Positions 13,817 to 21,706 are shown, counted from the stretch's first letter. The stretch is DNA of 30,490 bases from an uncultured Blautia sp. (GCA_900539145.1 UQAX01000034.1:1-30490); one strand, 5' to 3'. Made by a program: numbers and translations. The notes: a model not told the origin generated them from the sequence alone.

Positions 13817-15151
13817 TTAGCAAACGCCCTGTGCAATCATAGCATCTGCAACTTTTTCAAATCCGGCTGCATTGGCGCCTACCACATAGTTGCCTTCAAA
13901 TCCGTATTTTTTCGCTGCATCTACCATATTGTGGCAAATATTTATCATAATTCCCTGAAGCTTTTCATCTACTTCTTCAAAACTCCAGCTTAATCTTTCA
14001 CTGTTCTGTGACATTTCTAATCCGGAAGTAGCTACACCGCCGGCATTTGCAGCTTTACCAGGTGCAAAGATAATACCATTTTCCTGCAGGTATTTAGTAG
14101 CTTCTAAAGTTGTTGGCATATTTGCACCTTCTGCAACTGCAAAGCATCCGTTAGCAACTAATGCTTTTGCATCTTCTAAATGCAGCTCATTCTGTGTTGC
14201 ACATGGAAGAGCAATATCACATTTTACAGTCCATACCCCTTTTCCCTCATGGTACTCTGCATTTGGTCTGTAATTTGTATATTCTGTTAAACGTGCACGT
14301 TTTACTTCTTTAATTTCTTTTAATGCTTCCAAGTCAATACCTTCAGGATCATATACCCAACCCGTAGAGTCAGAGCATGTCACTGGTTTCGCACCTAACT
14401 GGTAAGCTTTTTCAATAGCATAGATTGCTACATTTCCGGCACCGGAAACAACAACAGTTTTACCCTTTAACTCTTTTCCGTTAAGCTTTAACAACTCTTC
14501 TGTAAGATAGAGAAGACCATATCCTGTTGCCTGTGTTCTAACTAAAGAACCACCATAAGTCAGCCCTTTACCTGTAAGCACGCCTTCGTAAGCATCACGA
14601 ATTCTCTTATACTGTCCAAACAGATAACCGATTTCTCTTGCACCTACTCCGATATCACCTGCCGGAACATCTGTATCTGCTCCGATATGACGGTATAACT
14701 CTGTCATATAACTCTGGCAAAATGCCATAACTTCTCTGTCAGATTTTCCTTTTGGGTCAAAATCAGCTCCACCTTTACCGCCGCCAATAGGAAGCCCTGT
14801 CAGGGAATTTTTAAAGATCTGTTCAAATCCTAAAAATTTAATAATTCCCAAATATACGGATGGATGGAAACGCAGACCGCCTTTGTATGGCCCGATTGCA
14901 CTGTTAAACTGTACACGGAAGCCCTTATTTACCTGTACATTTCCGTTGTCATCTACCCAAGGAACACGGAACATAATCACTCTTTCAGGCTCAACTAAGC
15001 GCTCTAAAAGTGCTTCTTTACGATATTTTTCCTCATTTGCCTCAACTACCGGTTTTAAAGACTCTAAAACTTCTTTTACTGCCTGATGAAATTCCGGTTC
15101 TCCTGGATTTTTCTTTTCTACTAATTCAATAACCTCATCTACGTATGACAT
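13817..15151 (-). CDS. gdhA: Glutamate dehydrogenase (NADP-type, hexameric)
   Basis: Assimilates ammonium by reductive amination of 2-oxoglutarate. From the ATG at 15151 it has 444 residues, the standard length of the small hexameric class. Recognisable are the substrate-binding KGGLRFHP, catalytic lysine in GGGKGGADFDPKGKSD, PAGDIGVGAREIGYLFGQYK, and the nucleotide-binding GAGNVAIYAIEKAYQLG. AGGAGG is 6 bases before this ATG; the longer frame to 15232 would overlap the promoter. NADP preference is inferred from similarity to clostridial and E. coli GdhA. Single-gene unit with its own promoter. Confidence 0.96.
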   Translation of the reverse strand: MSYVDEVIELVEKKNPGEPEFHQAVKEVLESLKPVVEANEEKYRKEALLERLVEPERVIMFRVPWVDDNGNVQVNKGFRVQFNSAIGPYKGGLRFHPSVYLGIIKFLGFEQIFKNSLTGLPIGGGKGGADFDPKGKSDREVMAFCQSYMTELYRHIGADTDVPAGDIGVGAREIGYLFGQYKRIRDAYEGVLTGKGLTYGGSLVRTQATGYGLLYLTEELLKLNGKELKGKTVVVSGAGNVAIYAIEKAYQLGAKPVTCSDSTGWVYDPEGIDLEALKEIKEVKRARLTEYTNYRPNAEYHEGKGVWTVKCDIALPCATQNELHLEDAKALVANGCFAVAEGANMPTTLEATKYLQENGIIFAPGKAANAGGVATSGLEMSQNSERLSWSFEEVDEKLQGIMINICHNMVDAAKKYGFEGNYVVGANAAGFEKVADAMIAQGVC

Positions 15152-15182
15152 GACTTTCCTCCTGTATCTGATTTTTTCTTGT

Positions 15183-15211
15183 ATTATAAATCTAAGTCGG
15201 TATTTTTGCAA
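15183..15211 (-). promoter_or_regulatory. gdhA promoter
   Basis: -35 TTGCAA (15206-15211), 17-bp spacer, -10 TATAAT (15183-15188), with a leader of about 25 nt. Confidence 0.8.
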
Positions 15212-15306
15212 GTTTATTTTTATTTCCTGCATATTTTTTATTTATACCTGCTATTCCTTTATATACAATACTGTTTTTGCATTTTCTTCATTCAGGTGTT
15301 TCATTT

Positions 15307-16860
15307 CTAAATACGTGTTGTCCATTGAGAGCAATCCCATACATCCGTTGCAAGACCTTCATAGAACTCCGGCTCATGACAAACCATTAAAATTGTGCCT
15401 TTGTACTCCTTTAAAGCCCTCTTTAATTCTTCTTTTGCATCTACGTCTAAATGGTTGGTAGGCTCATCCAAAATCAATACATTGGTTTCTCTGTTGATAA
15501 TCTTGCACAAACGCACCTTTGCCTGCTCCCCACCGCTTAATACCCGCACAAGACTTTCAATATGCTTTGTCGTCAGTCCGCATTTTGCCAGTGCCGCACG
15601 AACTTCATACTGGGTATAAGAAGGAAACACTTCCCAAATTTCTTCAATACAGGTATTTTTATTTCCCTGTGGCATCTCCTGCTCAAAATATCCGATTTCC
15701 AGATAGTCGCCTAAATGCACTTTTCCTGAAATCGGCGGAATAATGCCCAGTATACTTTTTAATAATGTGGATTTTCCAATCCCGTTTGCTCCGGTAAGAG
15801 CAATCTTTTCTCCTCTTTCCACCTTTAAATTCAATGGCTTAGAAAGAGGTTCATCATAGCCGATAATTAAATCATCAGTTTCTACCACAAAACGGCTTGG
15901 GGTTCTGGCTGTTTTAAAGTTAAACTCCGGCTTCGGCTTTTCCTTTGCCAGCTCAATCACATCCATTTTATCCAGCTTTTTCTGTCTGGACATTGCCATA
16001 TTTCTGGTTGCCACTCTCGCCTTGTTTCTCGCCACAAAGTCTTTCAGCTCGTTGATTTCCTGCTGCTGACGATTGTAAGCCGCTTCAAGCTGTGCTTTCT
16101 TGACTGCGTAAACCTCCTGAAAATGGTCATAATCTCCCACATAACGGTTTAATTCCTGATTATCCATATGATAGATGAGATTTACAACGCTGTTTAAGAA
16201 CGGAATATCATGAGAAATCAAAATAAAGGCATTTTCATATTCCTGCAAATATCGTTTCAACCATTCAATATGCTCTGCGTCTAAATAGTTGGTCGGCTCG
16301 TCTAAAAGCAGAATGTCCGGCTTTTCCAAAAGCAGTTTTCCTAACAGGATTTTTGTTCTCTGTCCGCCGCTTAAATCTGTAACATCCTTGTCTAAGCCAA
16401 TTGCCGTAAGTCCCAACGCTCTTGCCACTTCCTCCACCTTGGAGTCAATAATGTAGAAATCGTACATAGTCAGCATATCCTGTATGGTTCCCAGCTCTTC
16501 CATCATGGTTTCCAATTCTTCCGGAGATGCCTCGCCCATTTTGTCACAAATTCCGTTCATCTGCGCTTCCATTTCAAACAGCCATGAAAACGCTGATTTC
16601 AGTACGTCTCGAATGGTCATTCCCTTTTCCAACACGGTATGCTGGTCCAGATATCCCACACGGACATTTTTTGCCCATTCGATTTTTCCTTCATCCGGCA
16701 TCAGCTTTCCTGTAATAATATTCATAAAGGTAGATTTACCCTCACCGTTGGCGCCTACCAATCCAATATGTTCTCCTTTCAACAGTCGAAAAGAAACGTC
16801 CTGAAAAATAGCCCTGTCACCAAACCCGTGGGACAAATTCTGCACATTTAATATACTCAT
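15307..16860 (-). CDS. ABC-F family ATPase (translation factor type)
   Basis: A 517-residue soluble protein with two ABC ATPase domains and no membrane segment. Domain 1: Walker A GANGEGKST (about 36), signature LSGGQRTK, Walker B ILLLDEPTNYLD. Domain 2: Walker A GANGIGKST, signature LSGGEQAK, Walker B VLILDEPTNHLD. The P-site tRNA-interaction linker between them is rich in K, R and Q (AYNRQQQEINELKDFVARNK). The short C-terminus lacks a coiled-coil extension. It belongs to the YbiT/YdiF-like housekeeping ABC-F group; nothing marks it as an antibiotic resistance type. Its ATG overlaps the ispF stop (ATGA), indicating coupled translation at the end of the csoR-copA-ispF string. Confidence 0.85.
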   Translation of the reverse strand: MSILNVQNLSHGFGDRAIFQDVSFRLLKGEHIGLVGANGEGKSTFMNIITGKLMPDEGKIEWAKNVRVGYLDQHTVLEKGMTIRDVLKSAFSWLFEMEAQMNGICDKMGEASPEELETMMEELGTIQDMLTMYDFYIIDSKVEEVARALGLTAIGLDKDVTDLSGGQRTKILLGKLLLEKPDILLLDEPTNYLDAEHIEWLKRYLQEYENAFILISHDIPFLNSVVNLIYHMDNQELNRYVGDYDHFQEVYAVKKAQLEAAYNRQQQEINELKDFVARNKARVATRNMAMSRQKKLDKMDVIELAKEKPKPEFNFKTARTPSRFVVETDDLIIGYDEPLSKPLNLKVERGEKIALTGANGIGKSTLLKSILGIIPPISGKVHLGDYLEIGYFEQEMPQGNKNTCIEEIWEVFPSYTQYEVRAALAKCGLTTKHIESLVRVLSGGEQAKVRLCKIINRETNVLILDEPTNHLDVDAKEELKRALKEYKGTILMVCHEPEFYEGLATDVWDCSQWTTRI

Positions 16861-17396
16861 CTTCTGTTCTCCTTACAGCAGCCTCCACAACCGCCGCTTC
16901 TGTCATCTGTCATAAAATCCTGCACGTGTGTCAGCGCACAGATTGCCTGTGCGGATATACCTTCCATACTTCCTGTAAATCCCAGACCTTCCTCTGTGGT
17001 CGCTTTTATATTTACCTGATTGGCTTCCAAATGTAAGGCATTTGCCACATTTTCAATCATGGTGTCAATATATGGTAAAAGCTTTGGTTTCTGCGCAATA
17101 ATCGTTGCATCAATGTTATTAATCACGTACATATTTTCTTCTAAAAGCTTTCCTACATGCTGCAAGAGCTTGATACTGGAAATTCCTTTATACTGGGGGT
17201 CTGTATCCGGAAAATGTCTTCCGATATCCCGAAGAGCTGCTGCCCCTAAAAGTGCGTCCATAATGGCATGAACCACTACATCGGCATCCGAATGTCCCAA
17301 CAGACCTTTTTCCCATGGAATATTTACACCGCCTAAAATCAAATCTCTTCCTTCTGTAAGCTTATGGACATCATATCCCATTCCTACTCGCATCAT
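16857..17396 (-). CDS. ispF: 2-C-methyl-D-erythritol 2,4-cyclodiphosphate synthase with a cysteine-rich tail
   Basis: MEP-pathway enzyme that cyclises CDP-ME 2-phosphate to MEcPP for isoprenoid synthesis. Metal-site and signature residues are present: GYDVHKL (D and H), LGHSDADVVVHAIMDALLGAA, DIGRHFPDTDP, and the C-terminal TTEEGLGFTGS block. The core matches the usual 157-160 residues, but this protein is 179 long because of an added tail HVQDFMTDDRSGGCGGCCKE ending in NRR, with four residues of the GGCGGCC type. The start is one of two adjacent ATG codons after GGAAAGGAAG. It lies 18 bp after copA and overlaps the ABC-F gene by 4 bp. ispD is not in the window. Confidence 0.92.
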   Translation of the reverse strand: MMRVGMGYDVHKLTEGRDLILGGVNIPWEKGLLGHSDADVVVHAIMDALLGAAALRDIGRHFPDTDPQYKGISSIKLLQHVGKLLEENMYVINNIDATIIAQKPKLLPYIDTMIENVANALHLEANQVNIKATTEEGLGFTGSMEGISAQAICALTHVQDFMTDDRSGGCGGCCKENRR

Positions 17397-17414
17397 GGTT
17401 TTCTTCCTTTCCGC

Positions 17415-17612
17415 CTATTCTACTGAAAGCACCTGATAGCCTGCATCTTCTACTGCTTTCTTTAAAGCTTCTTTTTCAAGTCCTGTTTCTACATAAGCTT
17501 CTTTTTTCTCTAAATTCACTTCTGCTTTTGTTCCTTCTAAAGCTTCCAACGCTTTTGTAACTGCCGCCTGACAGTGCGGGCACATCATTCCTTCAATTTT
17601 CATTGTATACAT
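17415..17612 (-). CDS. copZ: Internal reading frame: CopZ-like copper chaperone within the 3' end of copA
   Basis: In the copA frame, ATG at 17612 begins a 65-residue stretch that is by itself a complete HMA/CopZ domain (MYTMKIEGMMCPHCQ to the end). Directly upstream lies AAAAAGGAGG with 8 bases to the ATG (GGAGG at 17621-17625), a better ribosome binding site than many true ones in this window. The pump core ends before a charged linker (KTQPKTIQEKKEEKN). The simplest reading is an ancestral copA-copZ pair that became fused by loss of the copA stop while the copZ start was kept, so both fused pump and free chaperone can be made. Not proven from sequence alone. Confidence 0.6.
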   Translation of the reverse strand: MYTMKIEGMMCPHCQAAVTKALEALEGTKAEVNLEKKEAYVETGLEKEALKKAVEDAGYQVLSVE

Positions 17613-19916
17613 ATTTTTTTCCTCCTTTTTCTCCTGTATTGTTTTAGGCTGTGTTTTTCCCTTGTTCAGGGAATGAAAAAATCGTAATCGCAATGCGTTA
17701 CTTACAACAAAAAGACTGCTGAGACTCATAGCCGCCGCTCCGAACATGGGGCTTAATTTCAATCCGAACACAGGATAAAGCACGCCTGCCGCAAGGGGAA
17801 TTCCGCACACATTATAAAAGAATGCCCAGAATAAATTCTCCTTAATATTTCGGATTACTGCTTTACTCAGTTCTATGGCAGTTGCCACATCCTGCAAATC
17901 ATTTTTCATCAACACAATGTCTGCGCTTTCAATGGCAACGTCTGTTCCTGCTCCAATGGCAATTCCCACATCCGCCCTAGCAAGAGCCGGCGCATCATTT
18001 AATCCGTCACCTACCATGGCTACGGTCTTTCCTTCCTCCTGAAGTCTGGAAATCTCTCGTTCTTTATCCTGCGGAAGCACCTCTGCAATCACCGTATCAA
18101 TATCCAACTGCTTTTGAATGGCTTTTGCTGTTCTGGCATTATCACCTGTAAGCATAATAACCTGAATACCCAGTTTTTTCAACTCCTGAATTGCCTTTGC
18201 GCTGGTAGGTTTCACCACATCGGCAACACCGATAACCCCCAGTACCTGCTTCTCGTCTGCCAGAATAAGAGGTGTCTTTCCTTCTTCGGAAAGCTTTTCC
18301 ATACTGCTTAGCGCCTTTTCACAGGAAATCCCCTGCTCTTTTATGAGCTTTTGATTTCCCGCATAATAAACAGTGCCCTGAATTTCAGCGGTAATCCCTT
18401 TTCCCGGAATTGCTGCGAAGCTCTCTGCATTTGGCAATTCCATGCCCTTTGCCTTTAAAAGCACTGCCTCTGCCAAAGGGTGCTCACTTTTCTTTTCTAA
18501 AGCTGCCCCGATTTTTAAAATCTCATTTTCTGCCATTCCAAAGCTGATAATATCGGTAACTACTGGCTTTCCTTCTGTAATTGTTCCTGTTTTATCCAAT
18601 ACAACGCTTTGTACATTATGAGTGATTTCCAATGCTTCGCCGGATTTAATCAAAATTCCGTTTTCCGCACCTTTTCCCGTACCCACCATAATGGCAACCG
18701 GTGTGGCAAGTCCCAGCGCACAGGGGCAGGAAATCACTAAAACTGCAATGGCACAGGACAATGCAAACTCAAATTCTGCTCCCATAAGCAGCCATACAAT
18801 TCCGGTAAGCAGCGCAATTCCCATAACCGTGGGAACGAAAATTCCCGCAATTTTATCTGCCATTCTGGCAATAGGCGCTTTACTGGAGCTGGCCTCCTCA
18901 ACCAGACGGATAATCTGAGAAAAGGTAGTGTCCTGCCCTACTTTGACAGCTCTCATTCTGATAAATCCTGTTTTGTTTAAGGTAGCCGCCGTTACCGTAT
19001 CTCCTTCTTTCTTTTCAACAGGCATACTCTCTCCAGTAATGGCTGCCTCGTCCACGCTGGTCATTCCTTCCACTACAATGCCGTCTGCCGGAATACTGCT
19101 TCCCGGTTTTACCTGTAAAACATCTCCAATCAACACATCTTCTGCTGCAATTTCCACCACTTGTCCGTTTCTTTCCACCATTGCCGTCTTAGGCGCTAAA
19201 TCAATGAGCTTTTGAATGGCTTCACTTGTTTTTCCTTTAGAACGTGCCTCTAAATACTTTCCGATATTGATTAAGGCAAGTATCATTACTGCTGACTCAA
19301 AATACAAATCATGTAAATAACGATGTACCAGTTCCATATTTTGTGTGCCTAAACCATATCCCATGCGGTAAATGGCAAATATTCCGTATATTAAAGATGC
19401 TCCCGAGCCTACGGATATCAATGTGTCCATATTAGGCGCTCCGTGGATGAGGGAACGAAATCCCCTTTCAAAATAAGCTCTGTTGATATACAACACAGGT
19501 ATACACAAAAGAAGCTGTGTCAGTGCAAAGGATACTGCGTTGGCATCACCCGTTAAAAAGGAAGGCTGCGGAAGTCCTATCATGTGCCCCATTGCCACAT
19601 ACATCAAGGGAATTAAGAAGATAAAGGACCAGATGGTACGCTTTTTCATACTCTCAATATTTTTTTCTACTACATCTTCTTTTCCCTCTTTCTTCTCAGC
19701 TTTTCCTGTGGGAATTTCCATCCCGTACCCTGCCTGTATCACACTGTTGGCTATTTTTTCTTCTGTCAGCTTATTTTCATCAAAGTCCACCTGCATACTG
19801 TTAGTCAACAAATTAACACTGACGTTATTCACTCCATCCAGCTTTTCCACGCACTTCTCCACTCTGGAGGAGCATGCGGAGCAGGTCATTCCTGTTACTT
19901 TATATTTTTTATTCAA
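17415..19916 (-). CDS. copA: Copper-exporting P1B-type ATPase with N- and C-terminal heavy-metal domains
   Basis: Cu(I)-exporting pump. Order: N-terminal HMA domain with GMTCSACSS; about eight membrane helices; actuator loop with TGES (about 297-300); the metal-transport CPC motif in VISCPCALG (about 400); phosphorylation motif DKTGTIT (about 444); GDGLNDAP hinge; last helices; then a second complete HMA domain (GMMCPHCQAA) at the C-terminus, unusual for CopA. The longest frame begins with a GTG that is part of the Shine-Dalgarno AGGAGGTG itself, so I place the start three codons later at TTG 19916 (7-base spacing), giving 833 residues. It follows csoR by 15 bp and should be induced by copper. 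An internal start makes a separate C-terminal product likely. Confidence 0.93.
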   Translation of the reverse strand: MNKKYKVTGMTCSACSSRVEKCVEKLDGVNNVSVNLLTNSMQVDFDENKLTEEKIANSVIQAGYGMEIPTGKAEKKEGKEDVVEKNIESMKKRTIWSFIFLIPLMYVAMGHMIGLPQPSFLTGDANAVSFALTQLLLCIPVLYINRAYFERGFRSLIHGAPNMDTLISVGSGASLIYGIFAIYRMGYGLGTQNMELVHRYLHDLYFESAVMILALINIGKYLEARSKGKTSEAIQKLIDLAPKTAMVERNGQVVEIAAEDVLIGDVLQVKPGSSIPADGIVVEGMTSVDEAAITGESMPVEKKEGDTVTAATLNKTGFIRMRAVKVGQDTTFSQIIRLVEEASSSKAPIARMADKIAGIFVPTVMGIALLTGIVWLLMGAEFEFALSCAIAVLVISCPCALGLATPVAIMVGTGKGAENGILIKSGEALEITHNVQSVVLDKTGTITEGKPVVTDIISFGMAENEILKIGAALEKKSEHPLAEAVLLKAKGMELPNAESFAAIPGKGITAEIQGTVYYAGNQKLIKEQGISCEKALSSMEKLSEEGKTPLILADEKQVLGVIGVADVVKPTSAKAIQELKKLGIQVIMLTGDNARTAKAIQKQLDIDTVIAEVLPQDKEREISRLQEEGKTVAMVGDGLNDAPALARADVGIAIGAGTDVAIESADIVLMKNDLQDVATAIELSKAVIRNIKENLFWAFFYNVCGIPLAAGVLYPVFGLKLSPMFGAAAMSLSSLFVVSNALRLRFFHSLNKGKTQPKTIQEKKEEKNMYTMKIEGMMCPHCQAAVTKALEALEGTKAEVNLEKKEAYVETGLEKEALKKAVEDAGYQVLSVE

Positions 19917-19931
19917 ATATTTCACCTCCTG

Positions 19932-20192
19932 TTATAAGATTTTACCCAATAAAGCTACCATTTCATCTACTTTTTCTTCTCTTTCCTCATCTGTCTTTGC
20001 TCCTGTCACACAGCTTTTTAAATGTGCTGTGAGGATTTCTTTATTTGCCCTGTTTAAAACTGCCTCCGTTGCCATAAGCTGATGCGCAATATCCATACAG
20101 TAACGGTCTTCCTCCACCATTTTCAGGATACCGTCAATCTGCCCTCTGGCTGTCTTTAATAATCGATTTATCTGTGCTTTATCCGCTTTCAT
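19932..20192 (-). CDS. csoR: CsoR-family copper-sensing repressor
   Basis: An 86-residue all-helical DNA-binding regulator of the CsoR/RcnR family. The Cu(I) ligands fit the CsoR pattern: C32 (DRYCMDI), H57 and C61 (AHLKSCV). The N-terminus has the usual RLLKTARGQIDGILKMVEEDR, involved in DNA binding and tetramer formation. It is the first gene of the copper operon and sits behind a matching operator and promoter, so it should repress itself and copA and let go when Cu(I) binds. AGGAGGT precedes the ATG. Confidence 0.92.
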   Translation of the reverse strand: MKADKAQINRLLKTARGQIDGILKMVEEDRYCMDIAHQLMATEAVLNRANKEILTAHLKSCVTGAKTDEEREEKVDEMVALLGKIL

Positions 20193-20206
20193 TTGTATTT
20201 ACCTCC

Positions 20207-20226
20207 TATACCCCGTGGGGGTGTAT
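20207..20226 (-). promoter_or_regulatory. CsoR operator
   Basis: GC-rich pseudo-palindrome TATACCCCGTGGGGGTGTAT in an AT-rich region, the form of known CsoR sites. It lies between the -10 element and the csoR start and touches the Shine-Dalgarno, so bound repressor would block transcription at its start. Confidence 0.8.
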
Positions 20227-20237
20227 TTGATGAGATA

Positions 20238-20266
20238 AATATAGCATAATATCTAATCTATTTCAA
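20238..20266 (-). promoter_or_regulatory. csoR-copA promoter
   Basis: -35 TTGAAA (20261-20266), 17-bp spacer, -10 TATATT (20238-20243), just upstream of the CsoR operator. Confidence 0.7.
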
Positions 20267-20283
20267 GGAAAAGTACATTTTTA

Positions 20284-20312
20284 TTGTGATGAATATATAG
20301 AACTGCTATAAT
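20284..20312 (+). promoter_or_regulatory. Promoter of the DUF3990/DUF3791-like pair
   Basis: -35 TTGTGA (20284-20289), 17-bp spacer, -10 TATAAT (20307-20312). Head-to-head with the csoR promoter, with 17 bp between the two -35 boxes. The leader is about 60 nt and contains TTAATGCAAAAGCATTTTAA (20340-20359), a near-palindrome that could be an autoregulatory site. Confidence 0.65.
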
Positions 20313-20379
20313 ATGGCTATGATAAAAATTAGAGTTTAGCTTAATGCAAAAGCATTTTAAGTGGAAAGGTAAATGATAA

Positions 20380-20841
20380 ATGGCAAAAATGACAGTATAT
20401 CATAGTGGTTATATACCTGTTAAAAATCCCGAAATTCGCATTGGAAGAAATACAAAAGATTTCGGAAACGGATTTTACTGTACGATTATAAAAGAACAGG
20501 CGCAGCGGTGGGCAAAACGATATGAGACAAAAATTGTATCTATCTATAATGTACGTTTAAATTCCAATTTGCAAATAAAAGAATTTAAGGAAATGACAGA
20601 TGAATGGTTAGATTTTATCATTGATTGTAGAAGTGGTAAAACACATGATTACGATATTGTAATTGGCGCTATGGCAGACGACCAAATTTATAATTATATT
20701 TCCGACTATATGGACAGAAGTATTACACGAGAACAGTTTTGGGTTCTGGCAAAGTTTAAATACCCAACCCATCAAATTAATTTTTGTACAAAAGAAGCAT
20801 TAAAATGTCTGCAATATAGAGGCTTTGAGGAGGTCATATAA
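20380..20841 (+). CDS. DUF3990 protein, ADP-ribosyltransferase-fold candidate toxin
   Basis: A 153-residue soluble protein. The N-terminus TVYHSGYIPVKNPEI, then KDFGNGFYCTIIKEQAQRWA at about 26-45, and the C-terminal REQFWVLAKFKYPTHQINFC with TKEALKCL are the hallmark order of DUF3990. From memory this family belongs to the ADP-ribosyltransferase fold clan; the H8 of YHSG, Y33 of GFYCT and E119 of REQFW fit an H-Y-E type triad, which is inference. It is followed at once by a partner gene whose ATG overlaps its stop (TAATG), the layout of a toxin-antitoxin pair. AAAGGT lies 9 bases before the ATG; a second ATG three codons later is possible. The region is more AT-rich than its neighbours, hinting at acquisition. 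Activity is unproven. Confidence 0.75.
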   Translation: MAKMTVYHSGYIPVKNPEIRIGRNTKDFGNGFYCTIIKEQAQRWAKRYETKIVSIYNVRLNSNLQIKEFKEMTDEWLDFIIDCRSGKTHDYDIVIGAMADDQIYNYISDYMDRSITREQFWVLAKFKYPTHQINFCTKEALKCLQYRGFEEVI

Positions 20842-21302
20842 TGGAAAATATGGGACGAGAACCGGAAAAAGAAAATGATTTATTTTTTACATGTAGTTTG
20901 ATTGATTATATTGCAAGAAAAACAACGAATACAAGAGCAGCCGTTGTAAATACATTGGGTAAAAAAAATCTTGAAAAAATCTATGACTTAGCAGATATCT
21001 ATCACAGCGACAATATAGACCGTGTCAGTGACGATTTCATCAGAGAAGCAAAAATCAGCACAGGAAATTTTGACAATGTGTCCGCATGTCAATATGCTAT
21101 TCCATCCCATTGGGACATAGGCAAAGTATATAAAAGATTGATTAAGTCCGTGGCAGAATATGAAAAGATAGGTGTTATTGATGCCTTATTCAAGGTTTAC
21201 AACTCATTTATCAGCGATAAAATAGATGACTACAACAGCAGTATGTATTATGAAAATCCATCGTATTTGCTGGAATGTTATTTAGAAAATAAAGTGATTT
21301 AA
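20841..21302 (+). CDS. DUF3791-like partner protein, candidate antitoxin
   Basis: A 153-residue soluble acidic protein. Residues 12-70 (LFFTCSLIDYIARKTTNTR, then VVNTLGKKNLEKIYDLADIY and DRVSDDFIREA) resemble DUF3791, a small helical protein commonly coded beside DUF3990 genes. The remaining C-terminal half (about 75-153, with EYEKIGVIDALFKVYNSFIS) is not part of usual DUF3791 proteins, which are about 70 residues; I do not recognise it. GAGGAGGT ends 6 bases before the ATG and lies inside the upstream gene, so translation is strongly coupled and probably higher than that of the upstream gene, as expected for an antidote. No terminator is obvious after it, only the convergent one at 21346. 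Confidence 0.55.
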   Translation: MENMGREPEKENDLFFTCSLIDYIARKTTNTRAAVVNTLGKKNLEKIYDLADIYHSDNIDRVSDDFIREAKISTGNFDNVSACQYAIPSHWDIGKVYKRLIKSVAEYEKIGVIDALFKVYNSFISDKIDDYNSSMYYENPSYLLECYLENKVI

Positions 21303-21345
21303 TTATTTTCTATTTACTTCTATTCTCTACTTTTGCCTAAGATGT

Positions 21346-21376
21346 AAAAAGACACCCCCGTCACCAAAGGATGTCT
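21346..21376 (-). terminator. Terminator after the YlmC/YmxH gene
   Basis: Minus strand stem AGACATCC/GGGTGTCT (one G-U) followed by TTTTTACATC, starting 13 bp after the stop of the gene at 21390-21644. Confidence 0.75.
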
Positions 21377-21389
21377 CTTAACCTTTTCT

Positions 21390-21644
21390 CTATTCCTTTC
21401 TGAGAAATTTCTCCTCCTGTATTTCCACCAGAATAATATCCTCTCCAATCTGACGAATACAGGAGAAAGGGATAACATATTCACTGACAGAGCCAAACAA
21501 CCCGCACATTTTTCCCGGAACAGGCACAATCAGCGCTTCTATTTTCCCTGTTTTACAATTAAACTCCACATCTAAAGGACAGCCCAGAGTTTTACAGGTA
21601 CAGATATTGATGACTTCTTTTTGCTTCAGCTCACATACACGCAT
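21390..21644 (-). CDS. YlmC/YmxH family PRC-barrel protein
   Basis: An 84-residue protein of the YlmC/YmxH family, a single PRC-barrel-like beta domain found mainly in endospore formers and often listed as sporulation protein. The core is MRVCELKQKEVINICTCKTL, then GCPLDVEFN, KTGKIEALIVP and VIPFSCIRQIGEDIILVEI. It is cysteine-rich (five Cys). Function is unknown; no catalytic site is apparent. Its Shine-Dalgarno GGGAG, 6 bases before the ATG, is part of the terminator stem that ends the upstream sugar kinase operon, so read-through from that operon would hide the ribosome binding site. Confidence 0.8.
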   Translation of the reverse strand: MRVCELKQKEVINICTCKTLGCPLDVEFNCKTGKIEALIVPVPGKMCGLFGSVSEYVIPFSCIRQIGEDIILVEIQEEKFLRKE

Positions 21645-21693
21645 AAAAAACTCCCAAACCCATGGTTTTAATCTATCCTATGAGTTTGAGAGT
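21644..21693 (-). terminator. Terminator of the eda-kdgK operon
   Basis: Minus strand 10-bp stem ACTCTCAAAC/GTTTGGGAGT (one G-U) followed by six T. The T tract runs directly into the ATG of the YlmC/YmxH gene. Confidence 0.75.
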
Positions 21694-21706
21694 CAATCCA
21701 ATACTC

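Noticed and set aside
15307..16860. ABC-F gene as antibiotic resistance determinant
   Set aside because: It lacks features of known resistance ABC-F subfamilies and lies in a housekeeping operon.
19914..19925. GTG at 19925 as start of copA
   Set aside because: The GTG is part of the AGGAGGTG Shine-Dalgarno itself; TTG at 19916 has correct spacing.
19483..20082. 199-codon open frame on the plus strand opposite copA and csoR
   Set aside because: Both genes on the other strand are clearly real; the frame has no family resemblance or start signal.
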